64,000 nt of DNA from Isosphaera sp. (GCA_013822345.1 PNKH01000011.1:36532-100531), one strand, 5' to 3'. Positions 8,198 through 17,437 are shown, counted from the stretch's first letter. The notes: generated from the sequence alone by a model not told the origin. Program-made: numbers and translations.

Positions 8198-9469
8198 TCA
8201 GACCTTGTACACGCCCGGGATCGGGACGGGGGCGACCGGCAGCGGGCCCCAGGCGAACGCCTTCGGGGCGAGCGACTTGTCGCTCGCGAAGAACTCCTTC
8301 CAGGTCAGCCGCTTCCCGCTGTACGCCGCCTCCCGGGCGAAGATCGCCAGTGCGCTGCTGTGGGCCGCCGCCTCCCCGTCGTTGATCGGCTTGCCGGCCC
8401 GGACCGATGCGAACAGCTCGTCGTGCTCGACCTGGTACATGTCCTTCGCCTCGCCGTCGTACTCCCACGCCTTCCCGCCGTACGGGCTGACCGTGTGCCG
8501 CATCAGCTGCGCCTGGCCCTTCGTCCCGTAGACGTGGTCGTTCACGTCCGACGAGCAGGAGGCCATCTGCCGGCAGGCGCTGAACAGCTTCACCCCGCCG
8601 GGGAACTCCAGGGTGCAGGCGAAGTGGTCGTAGACGTTCCCGAACCGCTCCTGGACCCGCGACTGCCGCCCGCCGACCCCGGTCGCGGCCACCGGCACCG
8701 CCCCCTTCAGCACCCAGTTCGCCTTGTCGAAGTTGTGGCAGTGCTGCTCGACGATGAAGTCCCCCGAGAGCCAGGTGAAGTAGTACCAGTTCCGCATCTG
8801 GTACTCCATCGTGGCGAACGGGTCGGCGGTGCCGCGGTCCCAGATCGGGCCGGTCAGGTAGGTGCAGTGGATGGCGTGGACGTCCCCGATGTCCCCGCCG
8901 TGGATCCGCTTCACCGTCTCCCGCTTCGGCTGGTGGTACCGCCAGCAGTACCCGGAGCACAGCCCGGTCCCCTTCTGCTTCGCGAGCTTCGCGCTCTCGA
9001 TCACCGACTTCACCCCCGGCACGTCGACCGCCACCGGCTTTTCGCAGAAGACGTGCTTCCCGGCCTCGACCGCGGCCCGGAGGTGGAGCGGGCGGAACCC
9101 GGGCGGGGTGGTCAGCAGGACCACGTCGACGCCAGAGGCGAGGAGCTTCTTGTACCCGTCGAACCCGTCGAAGCAGCGGTCCGGGGCGACGTCGATCTTG
9201 CCGGCGATGTCCTTGATGTTCCGGAGGTTCCCGAGGCTCCCCTGGAGGCGGTCCATGAACGCGTCGCACATGGCGACGAGCTTCACCTTCGGGTCGGCCC
9301 GGAGGGCCTGCTTGGCCGCCCCGGTGCCGCGGTCGCCGCACCCGACCAGGCCGACCCGGAGAACCTCGTCGCCGGCGGCCGCGTAGGCCCCGGGGAGGGC
9401 GGCGGTGGCGGCGACGGCGGACGCGGCTGAGGTCGCCAGGAACGCTCGGCGGGAGGTGGGTGCGGTCAT
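8198..9469 (-). CDS. Tat-exported Gfo/Idh/MocA-family oxidoreductase
   Basis: 423 residues with twin-arginine leader (SRRAFLATSAASAVAA). Nucleotide-binding motif VGLVGCGDRG lies near residue 40, and the family motif EKPVAVD near 145. The C-terminal domain includes DFIVEQHCHNFD, a His-rich patch typical of one planctomycete subgroup of this family. The reaction is probably NAD(P)-dependent sugar oxidation or reduction in the periplasm. It is the first gene of a minus-strand group with the TIM-barrel isomerase at 7233-8105. Its paralogues at 5658 and 55116 share the leader and fold but are not close copies. Confidence 0.92.
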   Translation of the reverse strand: MTAPTSRRAFLATSAASAVAATAALPGAYAAAGDEVLRVGLVGCGDRGTGAAKQALRADPKVKLVAMCDAFMDRLQGSLGNLRNIKDIAGKIDVAPDRCFDGFDGYKKLLASGVDVVLLTTPPGFRPLHLRAAVEAGKHVFCEKPVAVDVPGVKSVIESAKLAKQKGTGLCSGYCWRYHQPKRETVKRIHGGDIGDVHAIHCTYLTGPIWDRGTADPFATMEYQMRNWYYFTWLSGDFIVEQHCHNFDKANWVLKGAVPVAATGVGGRQSRVQERFGNVYDHFACTLEFPGGVKLFSACRQMASCSSDVNDHVYGTKGQAQLMRHTVSPYGGKAWEYDGEAKDMYQVEHDELFASVRAGKPINDGEAAAHSSALAIFAREAAYSGKRLTWKEFFASDKSLAPKAFAWGPLPVAPVPIPGVYKV

Positions 9470-9571
9470 CGGGGTGGCCTCGGGAAGGTGGGGAGACGTG
9501 TATTCTGCACGCCGGGCGGGGCCGTGTCACCGGTTTTTTCGGGTCCCGTAGGAGAAACCGACCCGGGGGGT

Positions 9572-9600
9572 TTGACCGCCCCCGCACGCCGCCTGACAAT
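9572..9600 (+). promoter_or_regulatory. Putative promoter of the alpha/beta hydrolase gene
   Basis: TTGACC (9572-9577), 17 bp, GACAAT (9595-9600). The predicted start near 9607 gives a leader of about 25 nt to the GTG at 9632. Confidence 0.6.
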
Positions 9601-9631
9601 ACGGGACACCCCCCCTTCCCCGAGGTCCCCC

Positions 9632-10516
9632 GTGCTCCCGTCACTCGCCGCACTCCTGGTCGTCACCCTCGGGCAGCCCGACCGGCCCAAGCTGACCGAC
9701 GCCAAGGTCCGCACCTCCGACCACGTGTTCAAGAAGACGCCGGAGGGCGAGCTGACCCTGCACGGGTTCTTCCCGGCCGACTGGAAGGAAACCGACAAGC
9801 GGCCGGTGGTGGTGTTCTTCTTCGGCGGCGGGTGGCGGAACGGGGCGTACACCCAGTTCGTCCCGCAGGCCGAGTACTTCGCCTCGCGCGGGCTGGTCGC
9901 CCTGTCCGCCGACTACCGGATCGAGTCGAAGCACAAGACGACGCCGGACGTGGCGGTGGAGGACGCGAAGTCCGCGATCCGGTGGGTGCGGGCGAACGCC
10001 GGCAAGCTCGGGGTCGACCCGGGCAAGGTGGTCGCGGCCGGCGGGTCGGCCGGCGGGCACCTGGCGGCCGCGACCGCCCTGGTGGAGGGGTTCGACGCGA
10101 AGGACGACCCGAAGGGGTCGTGCCGGCCGGACGCGCTGGTGCTGTTCAACCCGTTCCTCGACGGGACCGGGCGGACGATCAAGGGGGTCGGCGGGGCGAA
10201 CGTGGCCGAGGCGATCTCGCCCACCCGGTTCCTGGCCAAGGGCGCCCCGCCGGCGGTCCTGTTCTACGGGACGAAGGACGACATGCTGGGGCAGGGCCGG
10301 GACTACGCCGCCCGGTGCGGGAAGCTGGGGGTGCGGGCGGAGGTGTACACCGCCGCCGACCAGCCGCACGGGTTCTTCAACCGCGCCCCGTGGCTGCACG
10401 TCACCGCCCGCCAGGCCGACGCCTTCCTCGCGTCGCTCGGGTACCTGAGCGGGCCGCCGGCGCTGAAGCCGCCCGCGGACGCGCCGGAGCTGAAGAAGGA
10501 CGGGGCGAAGCCGTGA
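9632..10516 (+). CDS. Exported alpha/beta hydrolase (esterase/lipase-like)
   Basis: 294 residues from a GTG at 9632, chosen because it gives a signal peptide (LPSLAALLVVTLG) and lies 32 bp after a good promoter; the longer upstream frame would run through that promoter. The oxyanion-hole segment is FFGGGW (64-68), the nucleophile elbow GGSAGG has Ser139, Asp216 or Asp217 follows in GTKDDM, and His246 in QPHGFF completes the triad. This resembles the BD-FAE / hormone-sensitive-lipase group that deacylates esters or sugar acetates. A periplasmic carbohydrate-esterase role would fit the glycan-processing neighbours, but this is inference. Confidence 0.88.
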   Translation: MLPSLAALLVVTLGQPDRPKLTDAKVRTSDHVFKKTPEGELTLHGFFPADWKETDKRPVVVFFFGGGWRNGAYTQFVPQAEYFASRGLVALSADYRIESKHKTTPDVAVEDAKSAIRWVRANAGKLGVDPGKVVAAGGSAGGHLAAATALVEGFDAKDDPKGSCRPDALVLFNPFLDGTGRTIKGVGGANVAEAISPTRFLAKGAPPAVLFYGTKDDMLGQGRDYAARCGKLGVRAEVYTAADQPHGFFNRAPWLHVTARQADAFLASLGYLSGPPALKPPADAPELKKDGAKP

Positions 10517-10537
10517 GGGCGGCTCAGGTTTTCGCCC

Positions 10538-10598
10538 GGTGGGGCAGGCATTCCTGCCTGCCGTTGAAACTGCGGCAGGCAGGAATGCCTGCCCCACC
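10538..10598. repeat. 26-bp palindrome (family G)
   Basis: Arms 10538-10563 and 10573-10598 are perfect inverted copies (GGGGCAGGCATTCCTGCCTG), separated by 9 bp. It lies 22 bp after the hydrolase stop and 79 bp before the next ATG. Each arm is itself a near palindrome. No T-tract. Confidence 0.9.
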
Positions 10599-10676
10599 CG
10601 ATTGGTGGTTCCCCCGCCGCCCCGCCCCGCGTACACTGGATACGCCTACCCCCGCCGCACTTCGGAGCCTCCTCCC

Positions 10677-12152
10677 ATGCCCCGCCGGTTCTGCGCCTGT
10701 GTCCTCTGCGCGGTCGCCGCCGCCGTCGCCACCCTGCTGATGTTCGCCGGCCCCCCGTCCGCCTCCGCCCAGCCGGCCAAGCCGGTCAGCTTCATCACCG
10801 ACGTGGCCCCGATCCTGAAGGAGAACTGCCTCGCCTGCCACGACTCGAAGAAGAAGTCCGGGAAGTACGACATGACCACGTTCGAGCGGATCCTGGCCGG
10901 CGGGTCGAACGGCGAGCCGATCGTCCCCGGGAAGCCGAAGGACAGCGACTTCCACGACCTGATGGTGACCGACGCCCAGCGGCGGATGCCGCCGCGGGAC
11001 AAGGGCGAGGCGGTGCCGAAGGACAAGGCGGCGGTGATCGCCCGGTGGATCGCCGAGGGGGCGAAGCTCGACCCCGGCCTCGACCCGAAGGCCGACCTGG
11101 TGAAGGAGCTGCGGGTGCGGTGGCAGCCGCCGGCCCCGCCGAAGGCGTACCCGTTCCCGGCCGTCGTCAACGCGCTGGCGTTCACCCCGGACGGGAAGCA
11201 ACTCGTCGCCGGCGGGCACCACGAGCTGACCGTGTGGGAGGCCGACACCGGCAAGCTGGTGAAGCGCGTCCGGACCCGGGCCGAGCGGGCGTACGGGCTG
11301 GTGTTCCTGCCGGACGGCAAGCTCGCGGTCGCCGGCGGCCGGCCGGGCCAGGAGGGCGATGTCCGGGTCTACGACCTCTCGGCCAGCGGCAAGACCGAGG
11401 ACGGCGTGACGGTGCTCGACGGGGTGAACGACAAGAAGGTGCTGGTGGCACACCTGTTCGACGTGGACGACTCGGTCCTGTGCCTGGCGGTGTCGCCGGA
11501 CGGCAAGACGCTGGCGGCCGGCGGGTGCGACCGGGCGGTGCGGGTGTTCGACCTGTCGGGGGGGGTGGCGAAGGCGAAGCTGGTGCAGACGGTCGAGAAC
11601 CACGCCGACTGGGTGCTCGGGTGCGCCCTGACGGACGACGGCAAGTACCTGGTGACGGCCGGGCGGGACAAGACGGCGAAGGTGTGGGACCTGAAGGCCC
11701 GGGAGTCGGTGGTGACGTTCCCGGAGCACCAGAACATCGTGTACGGGGTGGCGGTGAAGGCGGACGGGTCGGCCGGGTTCTCGGTCGGGGCGGACAAGAA
11801 CATCCGGACGTGGAAGCCGGGCGGCGAGGGGAAGCAGGTGAAGTCGGCCGGCGGGCACGCGGACGAGGTGTTCAAGGTGGTGTCCCACCCGAAGCAGCCG
11901 ATGCTCGCCACGTCCAGCGCGGACAAGACGGTCCGGCTGTGGAACGCGGCCGACCTGACCCCCGGGAAGTCGCTGGCCGGGTTGACCGACTTCGTGTTCG
12001 CGGTCGCCTTCAGCCCGGACGGGGACCTGGTCGCCGGCGGCGCCTACGACGGGTCGGTGTCGGTGTGGAAGGTGTCCGACGGGAGCGTGGTGAAGTCGTG
12101 GAACGCGAGCCCCGGGTTCGTGGCGAAGGAGCCCGAGCCGAAGAAGAAGTGA
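10677..12152 (+). CDS. Exported cytochrome c-like / WD40-repeat protein
   Basis: 491 residues with a signal peptide (about residues 1-32, ending ASA-Q). A planctomycete cytochrome domain (PSCyt1 type) follows: CLACH at 51-55 is the haem-attachment motif and RRMPPRD near 108 gives the distal methionine region. Residues 165-480 are WD40-like repeats with recurring SPDGKTLAAGG and VWDLKAR units, probably a seven-bladed propeller. The family is abundant in planctomycetes and thought to work in extracytoplasmic electron transfer or substrate binding. The start is taken at 10677, where the signal begins; the frame upstream crosses a palindrome. TACACT at 10630-10635 could be a -10 box, but no good -35 box matches it. 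The IscA-like lipoprotein follows after 63 bp. Confidence 0.9.
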   Translation: MPRRFCACVLCAVAAAVATLLMFAGPPSASAQPAKPVSFITDVAPILKENCLACHDSKKKSGKYDMTTFERILAGGSNGEPIVPGKPKDSDFHDLMVTDAQRRMPPRDKGEAVPKDKAAVIARWIAEGAKLDPGLDPKADLVKELRVRWQPPAPPKAYPFPAVVNALAFTPDGKQLVAGGHHELTVWEADTGKLVKRVRTRAERAYGLVFLPDGKLAVAGGRPGQEGDVRVYDLSASGKTEDGVTVLDGVNDKKVLVAHLFDVDDSVLCLAVSPDGKTLAAGGCDRAVRVFDLSGGVAKAKLVQTVENHADWVLGCALTDDGKYLVTAGRDKTAKVWDLKARESVVTFPEHQNIVYGVAVKADGSAGFSVGADKNIRTWKPGGEGKQVKSAGGHADEVFKVVSHPKQPMLATSSADKTVRLWNAADLTPGKSLAGLTDFVFAVAFSPDGDLVAGGAYDGSVSVWKVSDGSVVKSWNASPGFVAKEPEPKKK

Positions 12153-12215
12153 CGCTGGCGGTCCACCTGAGGCGCGGGTACGATGACTCCGATCCGGACC
12201 CTTGAGACCGTGCCC

Positions 12216-12713
12216 ATGTCCCGCGCGAGAACGACCGCCGCCCTAGTCCCGCTCCTCGCCCTCGTCGGGTGCTCCGGGGCCGCCTCACCCCCGGCGGCCG
12301 CCGTCGAGCCCGCGCCGGCCCCCCGGGAGTTGGTGTACTTCGAGGTAACCCCGGCCGCCGCACGGGAACTGGCGGCCGCGGCCCGGGAGGCGAAGGTGGA
12401 CCGGTGGTGGGTGCGGTACGAGATGGTCCCAGGCGGGTGTACCGGGGTGCTGAACAAGCTCTGGATGGAGACGGCCCCGCCGACCGACGGGGAGTTCGAG
12501 TACCGGACCGGTGGGGTCGCCGTCATCATGCTGAAGAGCCAGCGCGACCTCGTCCAAGGGACGCGGATCGACTTCGGACAGAAGGGCGGCGAGACCGGGT
12601 TCACGGTCACGTCGCCACACGCGGGCGCCCGGACGAAGGCGGCCGTGTCGAAGTGGGTTGAGGACGAGGCCGCCAAGCGCGGCCCCGTGTCGCCGGCCGA
12701 CCCGGCGAAGTGA
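12216..12713 (+). CDS. Lipoprotein with an IscA/HesB-like domain
   Basis: 165 residues from ATG 12216. The leader ends in LALVGC, so Cys19 should be lipidated and the protein anchored in the envelope. Residues 43-137 follow the A-type iron-sulfur carrier (HesB/IscA) pattern closely: VTPAAARELAAAA helix, then GGCTG with Cys75 at the position of the first cluster ligand, GGVAVIML, GTRIDF, and GFTVTSPHA. The usual C-terminal Cys-x-Cys pair is absent, replaced by a charged helix. Cytoplasmic IscA proteins carry Fe-S clusters; an exported, single-Cys version is unlikely to do this in the same way. It may bind a metal or have lost the function. A TACGAT box at 12179-12184 is a weak -10 candidate. 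Fold assignment is by motif only. Confidence 0.75.
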   Translation: MSRARTTAALVPLLALVGCSGAASPPAAAVEPAPAPRELVYFEVTPAAARELAAAAREAKVDRWWVRYEMVPGGCTGVLNKLWMETAPPTDGEFEYRTGGVAVIMLKSQRDLVQGTRIDFGQKGGETGFTVTSPHAGARTKAAVSKWVEDEAAKRGPVSPADPAK

Positions 12714-12732
12714 TGACCCGGCGGGGGCGGGG

Positions 12733-13272
12733 ATGCTCATCGCACTGGCCGGGCTGCCGGGGACGGGCAAGAGCACCCTGGCGGCCCGCCTCGCCGACGC
12801 CCTCGGCGGGGTGGTGCTCTGCAAGGACGTGGTCCGGGCCGCGCTGTTCCCGCCGCCGGTCCTCGACTACTCGGCCGCCCAGGACGACACCGCGATGGCG
12901 GCCGTCTTCTCGGCCGCCCGACTCCTCCTCACGGCCGACCCGTCACGGGTCGTGATCCTCGACGGCCGCACCTTCCGCAAGCCCCGCCAGGTCGCCGACC
13001 TCCTCGCGCTCGCGGACGCCGCCGGCCAACCGGCCCGCGTCATCGAGTGCGTGTGCGACGAGGCGACGGCCCGCGCCCGCCTCGACCGCGACGCAGCCGC
13101 CGGCGGCCACCCGGCCGGCAACCGCAACGGCGACCTGTATGCCGCGATGAAGGCCGGCGCCGAACCCCTCACCCTCCCCCGCCTCATCCTGGACACCGGC
13201 CGACTTCCACCGGACGAGTGCCTGGCGCGTTCCCTGGCGTACCTTGCGGCTCCGTCCGAGCCGGACGCGTGA
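12733..13272 (+). CDS. Small P-loop kinase-like ATPase
   Basis: 179 residues starting MLIALAGLPGTGKST, with the Walker A motif at 7-15. The layout (CKDVVRAALF after the P-loop, ILDGRTFRKPRQ at about 75, a charged lid with ARARLDRD near 120) matches the AAA_33 / zeta-toxin / gluconate-kinase-like group that phosphorylates small molecules or nucleic-acid ends. Substrate unknown. The start is 19 bp after the preceding stop, so the two genes are probably co-transcribed. The C-terminal residues (PSEPDA) and the stop codon are encoded by the left arm of palindrome A2, which means the repeat replaced or extended the original C-terminus. Confidence 0.85.
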   Translation: MLIALAGLPGTGKSTLAARLADALGGVVLCKDVVRAALFPPPVLDYSAAQDDTAMAAVFSAARLLLTADPSRVVILDGRTFRKPRQVADLLALADAAGQPARVIECVCDEATARARLDRDAAAGGHPAGNRNGDLYAAMKAGAEPLTLPRLILDTGRLPPDECLARSLAYLAAPSEPDA

Positions 13273-13319
13273 GCGACTGTCTCGCTTCTCCCGTCGCTCA
13301 CGCGTCCGGCTCGGACGGA
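13251..13319. repeat. 27-bp palindrome overlapping a stop codon (family A, copy 2)
   Basis: Arms 13251-13277 and 13293-13319 are perfect inverted copies. The P-loop kinase stop TGA (13270-13272) is inside the left arm. The inner sequence ACGCGTGAGCGAC differs slightly from the AAGCGTGAGCGAC of copies 1, 4 and 5, and the change is matched in both arms. Confidence 0.9.
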
Positions 13320-13459
13320 ACGGGTTCCGGATCCTCCGGCCGTCCGGGCTGTGACGCCCGGACCGGGCGAATCTTCACACCTCCGTTCCCGGTCCGGCGG
13401 AACGCGGCGTGCAGCGTTCGGCGATGATGGACGTTGGACGCTTCCCCGGGGGGGTACGC

Positions 13460-16400
13460 ATGGTCACCGCACGTCGCGTCGGGAAGTGGGGGCTGTACGC
13501 CGCCGGCGGGGCGGTGCTCCTGGTGGTGCTCGCCCGGGTCGGGCTCGGCGCCTACCTGTCGACCGCCGCCGGGAAGGAGATGGTCGCCCGGCGGATCGCG
13601 GACCAGATCGGGATGCCGGTCGAGGTGACCGCCGTCCGGGTCGGGCTGGTCACCTCCAGCATCGGGATGCGCGTCTTCGACCCGGCCGCCCCCGACCCGG
13701 GGCACGCCGAGGTGTTCTCGGTCGACGAGGCGAAGGCCGACATCTCCCTGTTCGCGCTCGTGCTCGGCCGGGTCGACCCGGACTGGGTGGACCTGCGCGG
13801 GGCGAACCTGACCCTCCACGTCAGCGCCGACGGGGACGTGATCACCACCCTTCCCAAGGCCCCGACCGGCGGCGGGGCGGGCACCGGGTTCCCGGTCATC
13901 CGCCTAGCCGACGCCCGCCTCACGATCCGCCAGGACGGCCGGCCGGAGTTCGCCCTGCAGAACCTCACGTTGACCGCCGAGCCGGCCGGCGACACGGTCA
14001 GGCTGACCGGGGCGGTCGACGACCCCGCCTGGGCGAAGTGGTCGGTCTCGGGCGAGATCAACCGGGCGCTGAAGACCGGGGCGGTCGAGCTGGCGACGGA
14101 GAACGGGCCGCTGACGATGGACCGGCTCGGGTCGGTCCCGTTCGTCCCGCCGGCGGTGTGGGAGAGCGTCCGCCCGGACGGCCGCGGGGCGATCGCCGTC
14201 CGGCTCTGGGCCGGGGCGGACCGCGAGGTGCAGTACGCCGTCGACATCCGGCCGGCCGCGGCCGCCCTCACCCTGCCGGACGCCAGCGTCACCCTCGAGA
14301 ACGTGACCGGCGTGATCCGGGTGGCCGGGGCGAAGGTGGAGCTGGTCGGGACGAAGGCGAACGTCGCCGGCGGGGCGCTGGCGATCACCGGGGAACTCGA
14401 CTTCGGTCGTGAGCCGACGGTCATCGACCTGAAGGTCGCCGGGAGCGGGTTGGACATCCGCAAGCTCCCGCCGGAGTGGAAACTGCCCGACCCGAAGGTG
14501 TTCGAGGGGTTGCTCGGCGGCACCGCGGACATCGTCGTCCGCATCCACGCGGACGGCCGGGTCGAGTACGACGGCACGGGCGAGGGGGCGATCACCGGGG
14601 TGAAGGTGCTCGGGGTGCCGCAGGAGGACGACATCCCCATCACACTGCGAAAGCGCGGCAAGCGGTTCGAGTTCCAGCAGGACAAGCCGACCCCCAAGAA
14701 GGTCGGGTTCGTGGCCCGTGAGCAGGTCCGGTGTACCTCGCCGCGGCAGGACAAGAAGGACCCGCCGAAGAAGGACCCGCCGAAGAAGGACGACGACGGC
14801 CCGACCACCCTCGACGCGACCGTCCGGTTCCGCGACATCGACGTGGCCGAGCTGCTCGACAAGCTGAACGTGAAGCTCGGGTACAAGCTCGCCGGGAAGG
14901 TGACGGTCGAGGCGGCCCTGGCCGTCCCGCTCGGCCAGGCGGCGAGCCTGTCGGCGTACCAGTTCACCGGGTCGGTGTCGTCGCCGGCGCTCACCTTCGA
15001 GGGCCTCACCGTCCGCGACGCGTCGGCGAAGATGACGTACCGCGACGGCAAGCTGACGCTCACCGACCTGAGCGGCAAGATCGACCCGCCCGGCAAGGCG
15101 GGCGGCGTCCCGGGGACGTTCCGCGGCACCGCGACGGCCGCCGTCAGCCCGCCGGGCGACGCCACCGCCAGCCTCGTCGTCGACCGCGTCCCGCTCGGCG
15201 AGGCGCTGAAGGCGGTCCCCGGGTTCGCCGCCGACATCCGCGGCACCGTTTCCGGCAAGGTGAACCTCAAGGCCCCCTACGAGAAGCTGTGGGACACGAC
15301 CCTGTGGAGCGGGTCGGCCGACTTGTCCGCCCCGGAGCTGGTCGTCGAAGGCCGGACGGCCAAGGACGTGCGGGCGCGGGGCACGGTCGCCAAGGGCGTG
15401 CTCACGATCTCCGACGCGGCGGTGACCGTCGAGGGCATCCCGGTGACGGCCGAGGCGACGGTCGGCCTGGCCGACACGTACGCGTTTACCGCCGTCGTCC
15501 GCACCACCGGGACGGACGTGACCGACCTGCGGAAGCTGGTCCCCGAGGTCGAGATCCCCGCCCCGATCTCCGGCGTGCTGGAGACGGAGACGAAGGTGAC
15601 CGGGACGGCGTCCCCGCTGACGTACCGGGCGACCGGGACGGTCAAGGCGTCGAAGCTGACGCTGGCGAAGTCGACCGCGAACCAGGTGACGGCCGCGTGG
15701 GAGCTGACCGAGGAGCGGCTGAGGGTCTCGAGCCTGAAGGCGGAGGCGTTCGGCGGCACCCTGACCGGGTCGGCGGACGTGCCGTTCGACCGGGCCAAGG
15801 CCGGGAAGTTCGAGGTCGCGTTCAAGGACGTGGACGCGGCCGGGGCGACCGAGCTGGTCCCGGACTTCCCAGTGCGGATCGCCGGCAAGGTGTCCGGCAA
15901 GGTCGGCGGGGCGATCCCACCGGCGAAGCCCGGCCAGGCCCGGGTCGGGAACATCGACCTGGAGTTGACCGCCCCGCGGCTCACCGTCCAGGGGGTGCCG
16001 GCCGAGAAGCTGGTCGGGACCGCGAGCTACGAGGCCGGGGTGGTGAGGTATTCGCTGGAGGGGAAGACGCTCGGCGGGTCGTTCGAGATCACCGGCCGGT
16101 ACCCGGGCCAGAAGAAGAAGGACGAGAAGGAGAAGGCGCCCGGTCCGGAGCGCGGGTCGCTGCGGGTGACCGGGGTCGACCTGGCCCGGATCTCGCGGGA
16201 CGTGGGCATCCCGGCCCTCGCCCCGCTCCGCGGCCGGGTCGACGCCAACTTCACCTTCGCCGACGACCTGTCCGCCGGGTCCGGGCGGGTGGTGTTGACC
16301 GGGCTGAAGTGGGGCGACACCCCCGTCTCCCGTGAGCTGACCGGGGTGCTGATCCTCCGCGAGGGCCGGCTGGAGCTGGCCGACGTGAGCGGGGCGCTGG

Positions 16401-17437
16401 CCGGCGGGTTGGTCCGCGCCCGGGCGAGCGTCCGGCTCGACGACACCACCCGGAACTTCTTCTCGATCACCGTCACCGGGGCCGACCCGAAGCGACTGCT
16501 CGCCCCGTTCGGGGCGTCGGAGGTCGACATCGACGGCCCGGTGAGCGTGGCGGTCCGCGGGCGGGTCGGGCGGGAGACGCGGGCGTCCGGGAGTTTGACG
16601 CTGCCGCGCGGGTCGGTGAGCGGGGCGCAGGTGACCGACCTGCGGGTGCCGTTCGAGTTCGCGTCGGCCCGCGGCGGGTACGGCCGGCTGACGATCCGGG
16701 AGGCGATGGCCCAGGCCGGTTCCGGGCGGGCGCGGGCCGACCTGACGGTCGACTTCGGGTACGAGACGAAGGTGGACGGGCTGGTGACGTTCGTGGACGT
16801 GCCGCTGCGGGCGGTGGTCCCGAGCCTCGGGGAGGGCGGGCTGTTCGGGAACGGCCGGATCACCGGCCGGTTCGACGTGGCCGGGCGGAACGTCCGGTCG
16901 GTGGCCGACCTGACCGGGACGCTGAACGCGACGCTGAACCAGACCTCGGTGCGGGAGATCCCGCTGCTGCGGCAGGTGACGCCGTTCCTGAACCCGTCCG
17001 GGCTGACCAAGCCGTTCGACGCCGGGGACGTGAAGGGGCGGCTGGCGAACGGCGTGTTCCGGGTGGAGCGGCTGGCGCTGGCGAACCCGGCGGCGCAGCT
17101 GTTCGCGGAGGGGAGCGTGACGCTCGGCGGGCGGGTCGACCTGGACGTGGTCGCCCACACCGGGCCGATCGGCCCGGACGCCGGTGGGCTGCGGGTGCTG
17201 ATCCGCCGGCTGCCGCTGTTCGGCCCGATCCCGGTCGGGCTGGTCCGGGACGTGACCAACTTCCTGTCGAACCGGACGGTCCGGCTGACGGTGACCGGGA
17301 CGACGGCGAACCCGGTGGTGCGGGTGAACGTCGGGGCGCTGTTGACGGAGGAGGCGGTGCGGTTCTTCCTGACGCGGTACGTGCTGCCGGCGGGGCTGGC
17401 GGGCGGGGTACTCGGCGGGTCGGAGATGCGGAGGTGA
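13460..17437 (+). CDS. AsmA/TamB-like envelope protein
   Basis: 1325 residues. A single N-terminal membrane anchor (about residues 7-27) is followed by VARRIADQIGMPVEVTAVRVG, the classic opening of AsmA-like proteins, then a long series of beta-strand repeats (units like GGTLTGSADVPFD, GRVDLDVVAHTG). The C-terminus (RLPLFGPIPVGLVRDVTNFL, then VRVNVGALLTEEAVRFFL) is the AsmA-2/DUF3971-type end. Proteins of this fold form hydrophobic grooves that move phospholipids between the inner and outer membranes. A lysine/proline/aspartate stretch encoded by a 15-bp tandem repeat at 14753-14790 (KKDPP units) interrupts the middle. The start at 13460 is the ATG next to the anchor. I see no clear promoter. 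It is unlikely to be anything but an AsmA-family member. Confidence 0.85.
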   Translation: MVTARRVGKWGLYAAGGAVLLVVLARVGLGAYLSTAAGKEMVARRIADQIGMPVEVTAVRVGLVTSSIGMRVFDPAAPDPGHAEVFSVDEAKADISLFALVLGRVDPDWVDLRGANLTLHVSADGDVITTLPKAPTGGGAGTGFPVIRLADARLTIRQDGRPEFALQNLTLTAEPAGDTVRLTGAVDDPAWAKWSVSGEINRALKTGAVELATENGPLTMDRLGSVPFVPPAVWESVRPDGRGAIAVRLWAGADREVQYAVDIRPAAAALTLPDASVTLENVTGVIRVAGAKVELVGTKANVAGGALAITGELDFGREPTVIDLKVAGSGLDIRKLPPEWKLPDPKVFEGLLGGTADIVVRIHADGRVEYDGTGEGAITGVKVLGVPQEDDIPITLRKRGKRFEFQQDKPTPKKVGFVAREQVRCTSPRQDKKDPPKKDPPKKDDDGPTTLDATVRFRDIDVAELLDKLNVKLGYKLAGKVTVEAALAVPLGQAASLSAYQFTGSVSSPALTFEGLTVRDASAKMTYRDGKLTLTDLSGKIDPPGKAGGVPGTFRGTATAAVSPPGDATASLVVDRVPLGEALKAVPGFAADIRGTVSGKVNLKAPYEKLWDTTLWSGSADLSAPELVVEGRTAKDVRARGTVAKGVLTISDAAVTVEGIPVTAEATVGLADTYAFTAVVRTTGTDVTDLRKLVPEVEIPAPISGVLETETKVTGTASPLTYRATGTVKASKLTLAKSTANQVTAAWELTEERLRVSSLKAEAFGGTLTGSADVPFDRAKAGKFEVAFKDVDAAGATELVPDFPVRIAGKVSGKVGGAIPPAKPGQARVGNIDLELTAPRLTVQGVPAEKLVGTASYEAGVVRYSLEGKTLGGSFEITGRYPGQKKKDEKEKAPGPERGSLRVTGVDLARISRDVGIPALAPLRGRVDANFTFADDLSAGSGRVVLTGLKWGDTPVSRELTGVLILREGRLELADVSGALAGGLVRARASVRLDDTTRNFFSITVTGADPKRLLAPFGASEVDIDGPVSVAVRGRVGRETRASGSLTLPRGSVSGAQVTDLRVPFEFASARGGYGRLTIREAMAQAGSGRARADLTVDFGYETKVDGLVTFVDVPLRAVVPSLGEGGLFGNGRITGRFDVAGRNVRSVADLTGTLNATLNQTSVREIPLLRQVTPFLNPSGLTKPFDAGDVKGRLANGVFRVERLALANPAAQLFAEGSVTLGGRVDLDVVAHTGPIGPDAGGLRVLIRRLPLFGPIPVGLVRDVTNFLSNRTVRLTVTGTTANPVVRVNVGALLTEEAVRFFLTRYVLPAGLAGGVLGGSEMRR

